Shown piece by piece: positions 24,215 to 32,389 of a DNA stretch of 64,000 nucleotides. Position 1 is the first letter of the stretch, and each line of letters starts with the position of its first letter. Both the position numbers and the translations under genes were made by a program. The stretch comes from RAM1 sp041905405. Its GTDB lineage: Bacteria > Pseudomonadota > Gammaproteobacteria > Burkholderiales > Burkholderiaceae_C. Where the stretch lies: contig JAYRLC010000009.1 of the NCBI GenBank assembly GCA_041905405.1, forward strand, positions 1 to 64,000. Reading direction: 5' to 3'. The notes beneath the pieces are model-generated. The model had not been told where the DNA came from and ran no database searches. It worked only from the letters and a program-made list of their open reading frames with translations.

Positions 24215-25084
24215 GCGCGCGTCCTTGCGCCGCCACCACAGTGCGCAGGCCAACCCGCTCACGATGTGCCAGATACCCCACAGGCTGGCAATGATCACCA
24301 TGCCCAGGTCGCTTGCGAACTGCACCGCGATGATGCCCAGCGCCAGGCCCGAGTTCTGCATGCCGCCTTCGATCATCACGGCGCGGCGGTCGCGTTCACT
24401 GACGCCCATCGCGCGGCTGGTCAGGTAGCCGAACAGCAGGCCGCTGGCGTTGTGCGCGATCACGATGCCCAGCATGGGTAAAAGGCCCAGCGTGAGCAGC
24501 TGCCGTTCCTTGATGAGCCCCAGCACGATGAACGCCAGCAGCGCGAACAGCGAGAAATTGGCCAGCGGCTTTTGAATGCGCGCCGTCAGCGCGGGCAGCT
24601 TGTGGGAGAACAGCAAGCCCAGCGCCATCGGCACGGCCAGCAGCAACAGCAGGCTGATCCAGATGCCCGACGGGTCGATGTCCAGCTTGCGCAGCCAGCC
24701 CGCGGTGGCCGGGTTGGCCGCCACCATCCAGCTGAAATTGAACGGCGTGGCCACGAGCGCGATCAGGCTGGCCACGGCCGACACGCTGACAGACAGCGCC
24801 GTGTTGCCGCGCCCAAAGTGCGTGATGACGTTGGACAGTGACCCGCCAGGACAGGACGCCACCAAAATCATGGCCGCTTCCACATTGGGCGGCAGGTCCA
24901 GCACCATGGTGGCGGCCCAGGTGCCCACGGGCAGCAGGATGAACTGCGGGATCAGCCCGCAGATGACGGCACGGGGGGTCTGCGCCACGCGGCGAAAGTC
25001 GTCGATCTTCAGTTCCAGCGCCACGGAAAACACCATGGTCGCCAGCACCAGGCTCAGGATCAGTTGCTGGGTGGTCATGGCCAA
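24191..25084 (-). CDS. Bile acid:sodium symporter family (BASS) transporter
   Basis: A 297-residue integral membrane protein with about nine to ten helices. The conserved unwound-helix segment LVASCPGGSLSNVITHFGRG (about 77-96) and GMQNSGLALGIIAVQFA (near 240-256) are the two sodium- and substrate-binding cross-over regions of the BASS family. The usual substrates are organic anions; a specific one cannot be named. Start ATG 25084 or 25078. It converges with lnt with a 24-base overlap and no terminator between them. Confidence 0.9.
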   Translation of the reverse strand: MAMTTQQLILSLVLATMVFSVALELKIDDFRRVAQTPRAVICGLIPQFILLPVGTWAATMVLDLPPNVEAAMILVASCPGGSLSNVITHFGRGNTALSVSVSAVASLIALVATPFNFSWMVAANPATAGWLRKLDIDPSGIWISLLLLLAVPMALGLLFSHKLPALTARIQKPLANFSLFALLAFIVLGLIKERQLLTLGLLPMLGIVIAHNASGLLFGYLTSRAMGVSERDRRAVMIEGGMQNSGLALGIIAVQFASDLGMVIIASLWGIWHIVSGLACALWWRRKDARSGPATPA

Positions 25085-25169
25085 AGGGTAAACCGGCCTT
25101 TGCCCCGTAAAATCGAGGGTTTACGCGGGTTTGCCCGTGTCTTCATTCGAGTCCACAGCCGGACGGACC

Positions 25170-26075
25170 ATGCTGACCTTTCAACAAATCATCCTCAAGC
25201 TGCAGTCGTACTGGGACGCCCAGGGCTGCGCGCTGCTGCAACCGTACGACATGGAAGTCGGCGCCGGCACCAGCCACACCGCCACCTTTTTGCGCGCCCT
25301 GGGCCCCGAGCCCTGGAAGGCCGCCTACGTGCAGCCCAGCCGCCGCCCCAAGGACGGCCGCTACGGCGAGAACCCCAACCGCCTGCAGCACTACTACCAG
25401 TACCAGGTCGTGCTCAAGCCCGCGCCGTCCAACATCCTGGAGCTGTACCTCGGGTCGCTCGAAGCGCTGGGCTTCGACCTGAAGAAAAACGACATCCGCT
25501 TCGTCGAGGACGACTGGGAGAACCCCACGCTGGGCGCCTGGGGCCTGGGCTGGGAGGTCTGGCTCAACGGTATGGAGGTTACGCAGTTCACCTACTTCCA
25601 GCAGGTGGGCGGCATCGACTGCAAGCCCATCACCGGCGAAATCACCTACGGGCTGGAGCGCCTGGCCATGTACCTGCAGGGCGTGGACAACGTCTACAAC
25701 CTCAAGTGGACCGACACCATGAGCTATGGCGACGTCTACAAGCAGAACGAGGTCGAACAATCGACCTACAACTTCGAGCACAGCGACGCCGACTTCCTGT
25801 TCACTGCTTTTGCAGCGCACGAAAAGCAGGCCAAGCACCTGATGGAGCAGCAGCTCGCGCTGCCGGCCTACGAGCAGGTGCTCAAGGCCGCGCACAGCTT
25901 CAACCTTCTGGACGCGCGCGGTGCGATCAGCGTGACCGAACGCGCCGCCTACATCGGCCGCATCCGCAACCTGGCGCGTGCCGTCGCACAGAGCTACTAC
26001 GACAGCCGTGAGCGCCTGGGCTTCCCGATGGCGCCGCGCGAATGGGTCGAACAGATCACGAAGAAGGCCGCCTGA
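25170..26075 (+). CDS. glyQ: Glycine--tRNA ligase alpha subunit
   Basis: A 301-residue class II aminoacyl-tRNA synthetase alpha chain, catalytic half of the heterotetramer. It begins MLTFQQIILKLQSYWDAQGC, and QPSRRPKDGRYGENPNRLQH is motif 2 and strongly diagnostic. The start is ATG 25170; the longer open frame upstream has no matching homology. It is normally directly followed by glyS, but here a toxin-antitoxin-like pair of about 790 bases lies between. Confidence 0.97.
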   Translation: MLTFQQIILKLQSYWDAQGCALLQPYDMEVGAGTSHTATFLRALGPEPWKAAYVQPSRRPKDGRYGENPNRLQHYYQYQVVLKPAPSNILELYLGSLEALGFDLKKNDIRFVEDDWENPTLGAWGLGWEVWLNGMEVTQFTYFQQVGGIDCKPITGEITYGLERLAMYLQGVDNVYNLKWTDTMSYGDVYKQNEVEQSTYNFEHSDADFLFTAFAAHEKQAKHLMEQQLALPAYEQVLKAAHSFNLLDARGAISVTERAAYIGRIRNLARAVAQSYYDSRERLGFPMAPREWVEQITKKAA

Positions 26076-26091
26076 TACACCGGCGCTAGAA

Positions 26092-26111
26092 TGTAGATAC
26101 ATGTTTCTACA
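26092..26111 (+). promoter_or_regulatory. Near-perfect palindrome, probable antitoxin operator
   Basis: TGTAGATACATGTTTCTACA is a 20-base palindrome with one mismatched pair. It overlaps a TAGAAT -10-like box at 26087-26092 and ends exactly at the first ATG of the antitoxin gene. An AbrB/MazE-type antitoxin bound here would block initiation, the usual autoregulation of such modules. Confidence 0.65.
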
Positions 26112-26414
26112 ATGCATCTGACCATGGGCACCCGTGACCTTGACACCACCGATGCGCTGGACCTGAACGTCGGGCGCTGGGGCAACAGCCTGGCCGTACG
26201 CCTTCCCGCGGAGTTGGCCCGCCAGCTGGGTATTGCGGAGGGCAGCACCCTGCACGTGGAGCGCAATCGGGACAACACGCTCACGGTGTCGGCCAGGGCG
26301 GGGAAAGAGCCGTTCGACAAGGCCCGGTGGCTGGCGCAGGCGCGCAGGCACCTGGCCACGATGCCGTCGTCTCCGTCCGTCATGCAGGAACTGCGCGATG
26401 GAGCGCGCTACTGA
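26112..26414 (+). CDS. AbrB/MazE-type antitoxin
   Basis: A 100-residue antitoxin. The core LNVGRWGNSLAVRLPAELAR (about 18-37) is the swapped-hairpin AbrB/MazE DNA-binding fold with conserved Arg, Trp-Gly-Asn-Ser and Arg-Leu-Pro. The C-terminal tail (KEPFDKARWL and on) probably wraps the toxin. An alternative ATG is at 26124. It overlaps the PIN gene by one base (TGATG). A palindrome sits on its start. Confidence 0.88.
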   Translation: MHLTMGTRDLDTTDALDLNVGRWGNSLAVRLPAELARQLGIAEGSTLHVERNRDNTLTVSARAGKEPFDKARWLAQARRHLATMPSSPSVMQELRDGARY

Positions 26415-26857
26415 TGCCGCGCGTCGACCAGGTGGCCTACATCGACACCAGTGTCTGGTGCGCCTACTGCTTCAACGAAACCGAGATGCCCGGCGCCGCG
26501 CAGTGGCTGGCCCAGGCCAGCCTGGACGAAGCCGCCACGGGCGCCTGGACGCGCACCGAATTCGCCAGTGCGGCCGCGATCAAACGGCGGGTCAAGGGGC
26601 AGAGCAAGGCCGCCGTCACCCTGGCCGAAAAGGCGTTTGATGCCGCCATGGCCATGACCCCGTGCCTGAACGTGGTGGAAGATGATTTTCTGTACGCGGC
26701 CGAACTGTGCCGCACCAGCGAAACTGGCCTGCGAGCAGGTGACGCACTGCACCTGGCCGTGGCGCTGCGGCACAACTGCCATTGGCTCGCGTCCCTGGAC
26801 CAGGCGATGAACGCCTCGGCCAGGAAGCTGGGCCTCAAGCTGGTGAAATTTGACTGA
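26414..26857 (+). CDS. PIN-domain toxin (VapC-like ribonuclease)
   Basis: A 147-residue PIN-domain protein. The acidic metal-binding residues appear as YIDTSVWCAY, RTEFASA, RAGDALHLAVA and a late Asp in ASLDQAMNA, the VapC pattern. It is predicted to cut RNA, probably tRNA, when free of its antitoxin. Its start overlaps the antitoxin stop. It ends six bases before glyS, so the module is co-transcribed with or embedded between the two glycyl-tRNA synthetase genes. Confidence 0.88.
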   Translation: MPRVDQVAYIDTSVWCAYCFNETEMPGAAQWLAQASLDEAATGAWTRTEFASAAAIKRRVKGQSKAAVTLAEKAFDAAMAMTPCLNVVEDDFLYAAELCRTSETGLRAGDALHLAVALRHNCHWLASLDQAMNASARKLGLKLVKFD

Positions 26858-26863
26858 ACCGCA

Positions 26864-28987
26864 ATGACGACTCAAAACCTTCTCGTTGAACTGTTTGTGG
26901 AAGAGCTGCCGCCCAAGGCGCTCAAAAAACTGGGCGACGCCTTTGCAGGCGTGCTGTTCGACCAGCTCAAGGCCCAGGGCCTGACCGTTGCCGAATCGAA
27001 GCTCACCAGCTTTGCCTCGCCGCGCCGCCTGGCCGCGCACATCACGTCGGTGGCTGCACAGGCCGCTGACAAGGCTGTGTCGCAAAAGCTCATGCCCGTG
27101 AGCGTGGGGCTGGACGCATCGGGCAACGCAACACCCGCGCTGCTCAAGAAACTGCAGGCACTGGGCGCCGATGCGTCGGCGGTGGCGGGCCTCAAGCGCG
27201 CGCCCGACGGCAAGGCCGAGGCGCTGTTCTACGACAGCACCGTGCGCGGCGCCACGCTGGCCGATGGCCTGCAGAAGGCGCTGGCCGAATCCATCGCCAA
27301 GCTGCCCATCCCCAAGGTCATGACCTACCAGCTGGAGTCCGGCTGCGCGCTGCCCGGCTGGGACAGCGTGAGCTTCGTGCGGCCCGCGCATTCGCTGGTG
27401 GCACTGCACGGCAGCACCGTGGTGCCGGTGCAGGCGCTGGGCCTGAAGGCCGGCAACACCACGCAGGGCCACCGCTTCGAGGCGGCCGTGTCGCCCGTGG
27501 TGTTGAAGGACGCTGACGGCTACGCCGCCACGCTGGCCAAGGATGGCGCGGTGATCGCAGGTTTTGCCGACCGCCGCGCCGAGATCGTGCGGCAACTGGC
27601 CGCCGCGGCCGAAAAAGTCGGCGGCGGCGCGCGCGCCATCGAAGATGACGCCCTGCTGGACGAAGTGACCGCGCTGGTCGAGCGCCCCAACGTGCTGGTC
27701 TGCGAATTCGAAAGCCAGTTTCTGGACGTGCCGCAGGAATGCCTGATCCTCACGATGAAGGCCAACCAGAAGTACTTCCCGCTGCTGGACGCTGCCGGCA
27801 AGCTCACCAACAAATTCCTGGTCGTGAGCAACATCCGTCCCGACGATGCCAGTGCCGTGACCGGCGGCAACGAGCGCGTGGTGCGTCCGCGTCTGGCCGA
27901 TGCCAAGTTTTTCTTCGACCAGGACCGCAAGAAGACATTGGAGAGCCGCGTGGCTGGCCTGGCCAAGGTGGTCTATCACAACAAGCTCGGCACGCAGGGC
28001 GAGCGTGTGGAACGCGTGCGTGCAATCGCCCGTGCCATCGCACAGCAGTTGGGCGATGCCGCGCTGGTGCAAAAGGCCGACCAGGCCGCGCAGTTGGCCA
28101 AGACCGACCTGCTGACCGACATGGTGGGCGAGTTCCCCGAGCTGCAGGGCACCATGGGTAACTACTACGCTCGCAACGACGGCCTGAGCGAAGAAATAGC
28201 GAATGCGATCGAGGACCACTACCGCCCCCGTTTTGCGGGTGACACATTGCCTGGCAATCAGGTCGGTGTGGTCGTGGCGCTGGCCGACAAGCTGGAAACG
28301 CTGGTCGGCATGTTCGGCATTGGCAACCTGCCGTCCGGCGACAAGGACCCGTTCGCGCTGCGCCGCCATGCGTTGGGTGTGGTGCGCATGCTGGTTGAGC
28401 GTGACCTGCCGCTGGACCTGGGCGCGCTGGTGCAGGCCGCGAACCCCGCATTTGGCGCACTGATCACCGACCCGTCGCAGGCGTTGCTGGACTTCATCTA
28501 CGACCGCCTGGCTGGCAGCCTGCGTGAGCAGGGCTACAGCGCGCAAGAGGTGGACGCCGTGCTGGCGCTGCGCCCGCAGCGCCTGGGCGACGTGGCCAAG
28601 CGTCTGGCGGCGGTGCGCGCATTCGCCGCGCTGCCCGAGGCACCCGCGCTGGCTGCGGCCAACAAGCGCATCGGCAACATCCTGAAGAAAGCCGACGGCG
28701 CCGTGGACCCGCACGTGAGCGACGTGCTGCTGCAGGAAGAAGCCGAAAAGGCCCTGTACGCCGCCGTGCAGAAGGTCGTGCCACAGGCCAATGCGCAGTT
28801 CGACGCCGGCGACTACACCGCGTCGCTGCAGACGCTGGCCGCGTTGCGCGCGCCGGTCGATGCATTCTTCGACGGCGTGATGGTCAACGCCGAGCAGACG
28901 GACCTGCGCCTGAACCGCCTGGGCCTGCTGGCCACGCTGCATGCAGCCATGAACCGCGTGGCCGACCTGTCGCGCCTGGCGGCATGA
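26864..28987 (+). CDS. glyS: Glycine--tRNA ligase beta subunit
   Basis: A 707-residue beta chain of glycyl-tRNA synthetase, which binds tRNA. It opens with NLLVELFVEELPPKALKKLG and shows the family stretches MTYQLESGCALPGWDSVSFV, LTMKANQKYFPL and NKLGTQGERVERV. The C-terminal DALR-type anticodon domain covers about 590-700. Length fits bacterial GlyS. The gene is intact, so the module between glyQ and glyS has not broken either subunit. Coupling of transcription and stoichiometry with glyQ may have changed. Confidence 0.98.
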   Translation: MTTQNLLVELFVEELPPKALKKLGDAFAGVLFDQLKAQGLTVAESKLTSFASPRRLAAHITSVAAQAADKAVSQKLMPVSVGLDASGNATPALLKKLQALGADASAVAGLKRAPDGKAEALFYDSTVRGATLADGLQKALAESIAKLPIPKVMTYQLESGCALPGWDSVSFVRPAHSLVALHGSTVVPVQALGLKAGNTTQGHRFEAAVSPVVLKDADGYAATLAKDGAVIAGFADRRAEIVRQLAAAAEKVGGGARAIEDDALLDEVTALVERPNVLVCEFESQFLDVPQECLILTMKANQKYFPLLDAAGKLTNKFLVVSNIRPDDASAVTGGNERVVRPRLADAKFFFDQDRKKTLESRVAGLAKVVYHNKLGTQGERVERVRAIARAIAQQLGDAALVQKADQAAQLAKTDLLTDMVGEFPELQGTMGNYYARNDGLSEEIANAIEDHYRPRFAGDTLPGNQVGVVVALADKLETLVGMFGIGNLPSGDKDPFALRRHALGVVRMLVERDLPLDLGALVQAANPAFGALITDPSQALLDFIYDRLAGSLREQGYSAQEVDAVLALRPQRLGDVAKRLAAVRAFAALPEAPALAAANKRIGNILKKADGAVDPHVSDVLLQEEAEKALYAAVQKVVPQANAQFDAGDYTASLQTLAALRAPVDAFFDGVMVNAEQTDLRLNRLGLLATLHAAMNRVADLSRLAA

Positions 28988-28999
28988 GCCGGCCCATTC

Positions 29000-29005
29000 G
29001 ATAAT
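29000..29005 (+). promoter_or_regulatory. Possible -10 element of a leaderless transcript
   Basis: GATAAT lies exactly 12 bases before the ATG at 29012 and no ribosome site follows. This suggests the small gene pair after glyS has its own promoter and an mRNA starting at the AUG. No -35 box is evident. Confidence 0.4.
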
Positions 29006-29011
29006 CCCCCG

Positions 29012-29332
29012 ATGAACCGCCAAACCCAGATCGACGCCTTCCTGAAGGACGCGCACGTTCTGGCGATGGCGCGGCTGCGCGAGCAACCCCAGCGCCGTGC
29101 CGATGTCAGCGAGCTGCTGGCACGGTGGCGCGACAGCCACGGCGTGACGCGCGCCGATCCCTATCGTGAAGAATGGGAGCGCCTGCTGTCGGGCGATCTG
29201 GAGGCGCTGGAGGGCGCCGTATGCGGTGACACCGACCATGCCGCAGCCTTGCGCAGCATGTCGCCGATGTCGGTGCTCATCACGCAAAAGGAGCGCTCTG
29301 CCTTGCTGCGGCGTGCCCGTGGGCAGACATGA
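29012..29332 (+). CDS. Small protein paired with nucleotidyltransferase, possible antitoxin
   Basis: A 106-residue, charged, helical protein with no recognised domain. Its stop overlaps the next start by four bases (ATGA), and the next gene is a DUF6036-type nucleotidyltransferase. Such a small helical partner followed by a nucleotidyltransferase is a common layout for toxin-antitoxin or defence pairs. Function is inferred from arrangement only; it has no helix-turn-helix that I can recognise. Confidence 0.65.
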   Translation: MNRQTQIDAFLKDAHVLAMARLREQPQRRADVSELLARWRDSHGVTRADPYREEWERLLSGDLEALEGAVCGDTDHAAALRSMSPMSVLITQKERSALLRRARGQT

Positions 29333-29856
29333 AGCGGTCGCAGGTCGAGCACGTCCTTCGCGCGGCGGCGGCCATTGCGCAGGAGGAATCTTTTGTGGTC
29401 GTGGGCAGCCAAGCCATCCTGTTGCCATTTCCCCATGCGCCGCAGGAGCTGCTGGTGTCCATGGAGCTGGATCTCTACCCCGCGCTTCACCCGGAAAAGG
29501 CGGACCTGATCGATGGGGCGATCGGCGCGCTCTCCAGCTTCGATGAAACCTTCGGCTACCACGCCGATGGTGTCGGACCTGAGACCGCCGTTATGCCGCC
29601 GGACTGGCAGAGCCGGTCGCAACTTTTCTACGTCGGGGAGGTGACCGTGATTTGTCCGGAAATACACGACCTCGCAGTGTCCAAATGCGTTGCGATGCGT
29701 GAGAAGGATGCCGACTTCGTGCGCGGCTTGCTGCGCCACCGCATGGTGACACTGAACACCCTGCTCGAACGGCTCGCATTGCTGGACGGGCGCCGCTATC
29801 CGGTTCCCCAGCTATCGGACTGGGCGCGTCGACGCGCCACGGAGGCCACCGCGTGA
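29329..29856 (+). CDS. DUF6036-family nucleotidyltransferase
   Basis: A 175-residue nucleotidyltransferase-fold protein. The Gly-Ser motif VVVGSQAILLPFPHAPQELL (about 23-42) is followed by SMELDLYP, where Glu and Asp match the family's acidic pair, and by ETFGYHADGVGPETAV. These match DUF6036, related to AbiEii-type toxins. It may add nucleotides to a protein or tRNA. It overlaps the small upstream gene and its stop overlaps the gmhB start. The target is unknown. Confidence 0.8.
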   Translation: MKRSQVEHVLRAAAAIAQEESFVVVGSQAILLPFPHAPQELLVSMELDLYPALHPEKADLIDGAIGALSSFDETFGYHADGVGPETAVMPPDWQSRSQLFYVGEVTVICPEIHDLAVSKCVAMREKDADFVRGLLRHRMVTLNTLLERLALLDGRRYPVPQLSDWARRRATEATA

Positions 29857-30422
29857 AGCTCGCCATCCTCGACCGCGACGGCACCATCAACGCCGACAGC
29901 GATGACTTCGTGAAGTCCGCCGAAGAATGGCTGCCGCTGCCAGGTGCGCTGGAGGCGATTGCCCGGCTCAACCATGCGGGCTGGCACGTGGTGGTGGCGT
30001 CCAACCAGTCGGGCCTGGGCCGGGGCCTGTTCGATGTGGCGTCGCTCAACGCCATGCATGTCAAGATGCACAAGCTGCTGGCCGCGCATGGCGGCCGCAT
30101 CGACGCGGTGTTCTATTGCCCCCACAGCCCCGACGAAAGCTGCACCTGCCGCAAGCCGCTGCCGGGCCTGTTCGAGCAGATTGGCGAGCGCTACGGCGTG
30201 GACCTGAAGGGCGTGCCTTGCGTGGGCGACAGCCTGCGCGACGTGCAGGCCGGCGCGCTGGTGGGATGCCAGCCGCACCTGGTGCTGACCGGCAAGGGCG
30301 CGCAATGGCGCGGCGTGCCGCTGCCCGACACATTCCCGACCGGCACGGCCGTCCATGACGACCTGGCCGCCTTTGCCGAAGCGCTCATTGCGCAAACCAC
30401 CCTGCCCAAGCTGGCCGTCTGA
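29853..30422 (+). CDS. gmhB: D-glycero-beta-D-manno-heptose 1,7-bisphosphate 7-phosphatase
   Basis: A 189-residue HAD-superfamily phosphatase for ADP-heptose and lipopolysaccharide core synthesis. Motif I is LDRDGTIN, motif II SNQSGLGRG, and the zinc-binding cysteines lie in CPHSPDESCTCRKPLPGL. CVGDSLRDVQAG is the C-terminal acidic motif. The start is GTG, overlapping the previous gene by four bases. It is followed by an acyltransferase three bases later. Confidence 0.95.
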   Translation: MKLAILDRDGTINADSDDFVKSAEEWLPLPGALEAIARLNHAGWHVVVASNQSGLGRGLFDVASLNAMHVKMHKLLAAHGGRIDAVFYCPHSPDESCTCRKPLPGLFEQIGERYGVDLKGVPCVGDSLRDVQAGALVGCQPHLVLTGKGAQWRGVPLPDTFPTGTAVHDDLAAFAEALIAQTTLPKLAV

Positions 30423-30425
30423 TCC

Positions 30426-31160
30426 ATGCCCCTGATCCGTTCTGTTGCCCACATGCTCTGGATGCTGGTCACCGTCATCCCGTGGGCCATCATCATGCTG
30501 GTGGCGTCCATCTGGCGGCGCGGCATTCCGCTGTACTGGATGGCCGCGCGCTGGCTGGGCTGGGCGATCGACGGCGCGCGCGTCATCATGGGTATCCGGC
30601 ACCGTATCACCGGCTGGGACAACCTGCCCCTGGGTGAAAAGAGCCCGGCCATCCTGCTGGTCAAGCACCAGTCCACCTACGAGACCTTTCTGATGCCGGC
30701 GATCATGCCGCACCCGCTGGCCTACGTGTTCAAGAAGGAACTGCTGTACGTGCCGTTCTTCGGCTGGGCCATGGGCCGGCTAGACATGATCCACATCGAC
30801 CGCAGCCAGCGCGCGCAGGCCTTCAACAAGGTGGTGGCGCAGGGCCGGGAACTGCTGGCCCAGGGCATCTGGATCATCATGTTTCCCGAAGGCACGCGCA
30901 TCCCGCGTGGCCAGAAGGGCGTGTACAAGACCGGCGGCACGCGCCTGGCGATCGAGACCGGCGCGCCCGTGATCCCGATCGCGGTGACCTCGGCCAAGTG
31001 CTGGCCGCGCAAGGCGTTCATCAAGACGCCCGGCGTGGTGGACGTGTCCATCGGCAAACCCATTCCCAGCGCGGGCCGGGAGCCGGAAGAGCTGATGCGC
31101 GAGGTCGAGGCGTGGATCGAAGCCGAGATGCGCCGCCTGGATCCGGACGCCTACCGATAA
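30426..31160 (+). CDS. Lysophospholipid/1-acylglycerol-3-phosphate acyltransferase
   Basis: A 244-residue PlsC-family acyltransferase with N-terminal hydrophobic helices (residues 8-30). The HX4D-type motif reads KHQSTYET, with Glu in place of Asp, common in related Burkholderiales enzymes. The substrate-binding motif FPEGTRIPRG is present. It probably makes phosphatidic acid. It lies between gmhB and a metalloprotease in a cell-envelope run. Confidence 0.93.
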   Translation: MPLIRSVAHMLWMLVTVIPWAIIMLVASIWRRGIPLYWMAARWLGWAIDGARVIMGIRHRITGWDNLPLGEKSPAILLVKHQSTYETFLMPAIMPHPLAYVFKKELLYVPFFGWAMGRLDMIHIDRSQRAQAFNKVVAQGRELLAQGIWIIMFPEGTRIPRGQKGVYKTGGTRLAIETGAPVIPIAVTSAKCWPRKAFIKTPGVVDVSIGKPIPSAGREPEELMREVEAWIEAEMRRLDPDAYR

Positions 31161-31171
31161 ACTCGGTGCCC

Positions 31172-32092
31172 ATGCAGCGGTTCATCCAGTTCACCCTCGA
31201 CCTGTTCGATCCGCAGCCTGAACCGCCGGCCGTGCCAGCGCTGGCGATCCCCCCGTCACCTGCGCAGTTTGCTGCGCCTCCCATCGAGGGTCCGCAGCCG
31301 CCGGCCCAGACGCTGCAACAGGTGCTGTCGCCCGCGAGTTTTCGCCACCCCCGCGCCAACCGCGAGGCCATGCTCGGCGCCATGCACGTGGCCTACGAGT
31401 TCCGCCGTGGCAAACGCCGCACCATTGGCTTCGTGGTGGAGCCCGACGGCCTGTCGGTCAGCGCCCCCAAATGGGTGCCGATGTACGAAGTGGACGCGGC
31501 CGTGCGCGAAAAGTCCGCCTGGATCGTGAAGAAGCTCGGTGAAATGCGCGAGCGCGGCCGCCGGATCGAGGCGGCCCGTGTCGAGTGGAAGGACGGCACG
31601 GTCATCCCGTTCCTGGGCGAAAGCGTCATCGTCGTGCTGGACTCGCGCGCGGGCTCCACGGTGCTGAACACCGACGCCAGCGCGCTGCCCGGCGTGCCGC
31701 GCCTGACGCTGCACGTGGGCCTGCCGCACACGGCCACGCCGCAGCAGATGCGCGACGCGGTGCAGGCCTGGCTCATGCGCCAGGCCAAGCGCCTGTTCAC
31801 CGAAAGGCTGGAGCACTATGCGCCGCTGCTTGGCGTGCAGTGGCGCAAGCTCAGCCTGTCCAGCGCCGGCACGCGCTGGGGCAGTGCCAGCGCCGACGGA
31901 TCCATCCGGCTGAACTGGCGGCTCATCCATTTCCGCCTGCCGGTGATCGACTACGTGGTGGCGCACGAGCTGAGCCACCTGCGCGTGATGGACCACAGCC
32001 CGCGCTTCTGGGACACGGTGGCCACCGTGATGCCCGACTACGCTGCCCTGCGCGGCCAGCTCAAGGACGAAGCCCTGCCGCGCTGGGACTGA
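31172..32092 (+). CDS. YgjP/SprT-like zinc metalloprotease (M48-type HExxH)
   Basis: A 306-residue protein ending in a zinc-protease domain. VVAHELSHLRVMDHSPRFW (about 265-283) gives HELSH and the third ligand His, as in YgjP-family DUF45 proteins. The first 55 residues are proline-rich and probably disordered. The start is ATG 31172, which gives MQRFIQFTLDLF; longer frames overlap the acyltransferase. It is cytosolic by lack of a signal. The substrate is unknown. Confidence 0.9.
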   Translation: MQRFIQFTLDLFDPQPEPPAVPALAIPPSPAQFAAPPIEGPQPPAQTLQQVLSPASFRHPRANREAMLGAMHVAYEFRRGKRRTIGFVVEPDGLSVSAPKWVPMYEVDAAVREKSAWIVKKLGEMRERGRRIEAARVEWKDGTVIPFLGESVIVVLDSRAGSTVLNTDASALPGVPRLTLHVGLPHTATPQQMRDAVQAWLMRQAKRLFTERLEHYAPLLGVQWRKLSLSSAGTRWGSASADGSIRLNWRLIHFRLPVIDYVVAHELSHLRVMDHSPRFWDTVATVMPDYAALRGQLKDEALPRWD

Positions 32093-32115
32093 AGGCCGCG
32101 CGAGGCTTTCGTATG

Positions 32116-32144
32116 TTGTGGCGCGCCTGTCGCGTCCCTAGCAT
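32116..32144 (+). promoter_or_regulatory. Sigma-70-like promoter, leaderless layout
   Basis: TTGTGG (32116-32121), a 17-base spacer and TAGCAT (32139-32144) lie before the ATG at 32151. The -10 is again 12 bases from the ATG. A GGAGA run between the two overlaps the predicted start site. Confidence 0.5.
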
Positions 32145-32150
32145 GGAGAC

Positions 32151-32381
32151 ATGTTGATCCCTCCCTGCGCACCCCGTCTGACCGCCGGCACCCCGGGCGG
32201 CGCGACGGCCCCGGATCTGCTGGCGCGCACCGGCGACGGCGTGCTGCGCCAGCCGCGCCCCGTGGCGCAGGACATGACGGACTTCGACGCAGCCATTGCG
32301 GCGGTGGATTGCCATCCGTTGTCTGATCCCGGCGTGTACCTGGGCGTCGGGCTTGGCGCGTTGCTGGCGCGCCTGCGCTGA
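32151..32381 (+). CDS. Small protein of unknown function
   Basis: A 76-residue protein, rich in proline and alanine in its first half, with a short hydrophobic end (VYLGVGLGALLARLR). No domain or signal peptide is recognised. It has its own good promoter and ends eight bases before the CesT-like gene, so the two are co-transcribed. It could be a small partner or substrate of that protein; this is only a guess from gene order. Confidence 0.55.
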   Translation: MLIPPCAPRLTAGTPGGATAPDLLARTGDGVLRQPRPVAQDMTDFDAAIAAVDCHPLSDPGVYLGVGLGALLARLR

Positions 32382-32389
32382 GAGAACGC

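Noticed and set aside
26408..29428. A 1006-codon open frame on the minus strand
   Set aside because: It lies opposite vapC-like, glyS and the next gene. Its translation is rich in His, Gln, Arg and Ala with no domain, as expected from the complement of GC-rich codons.
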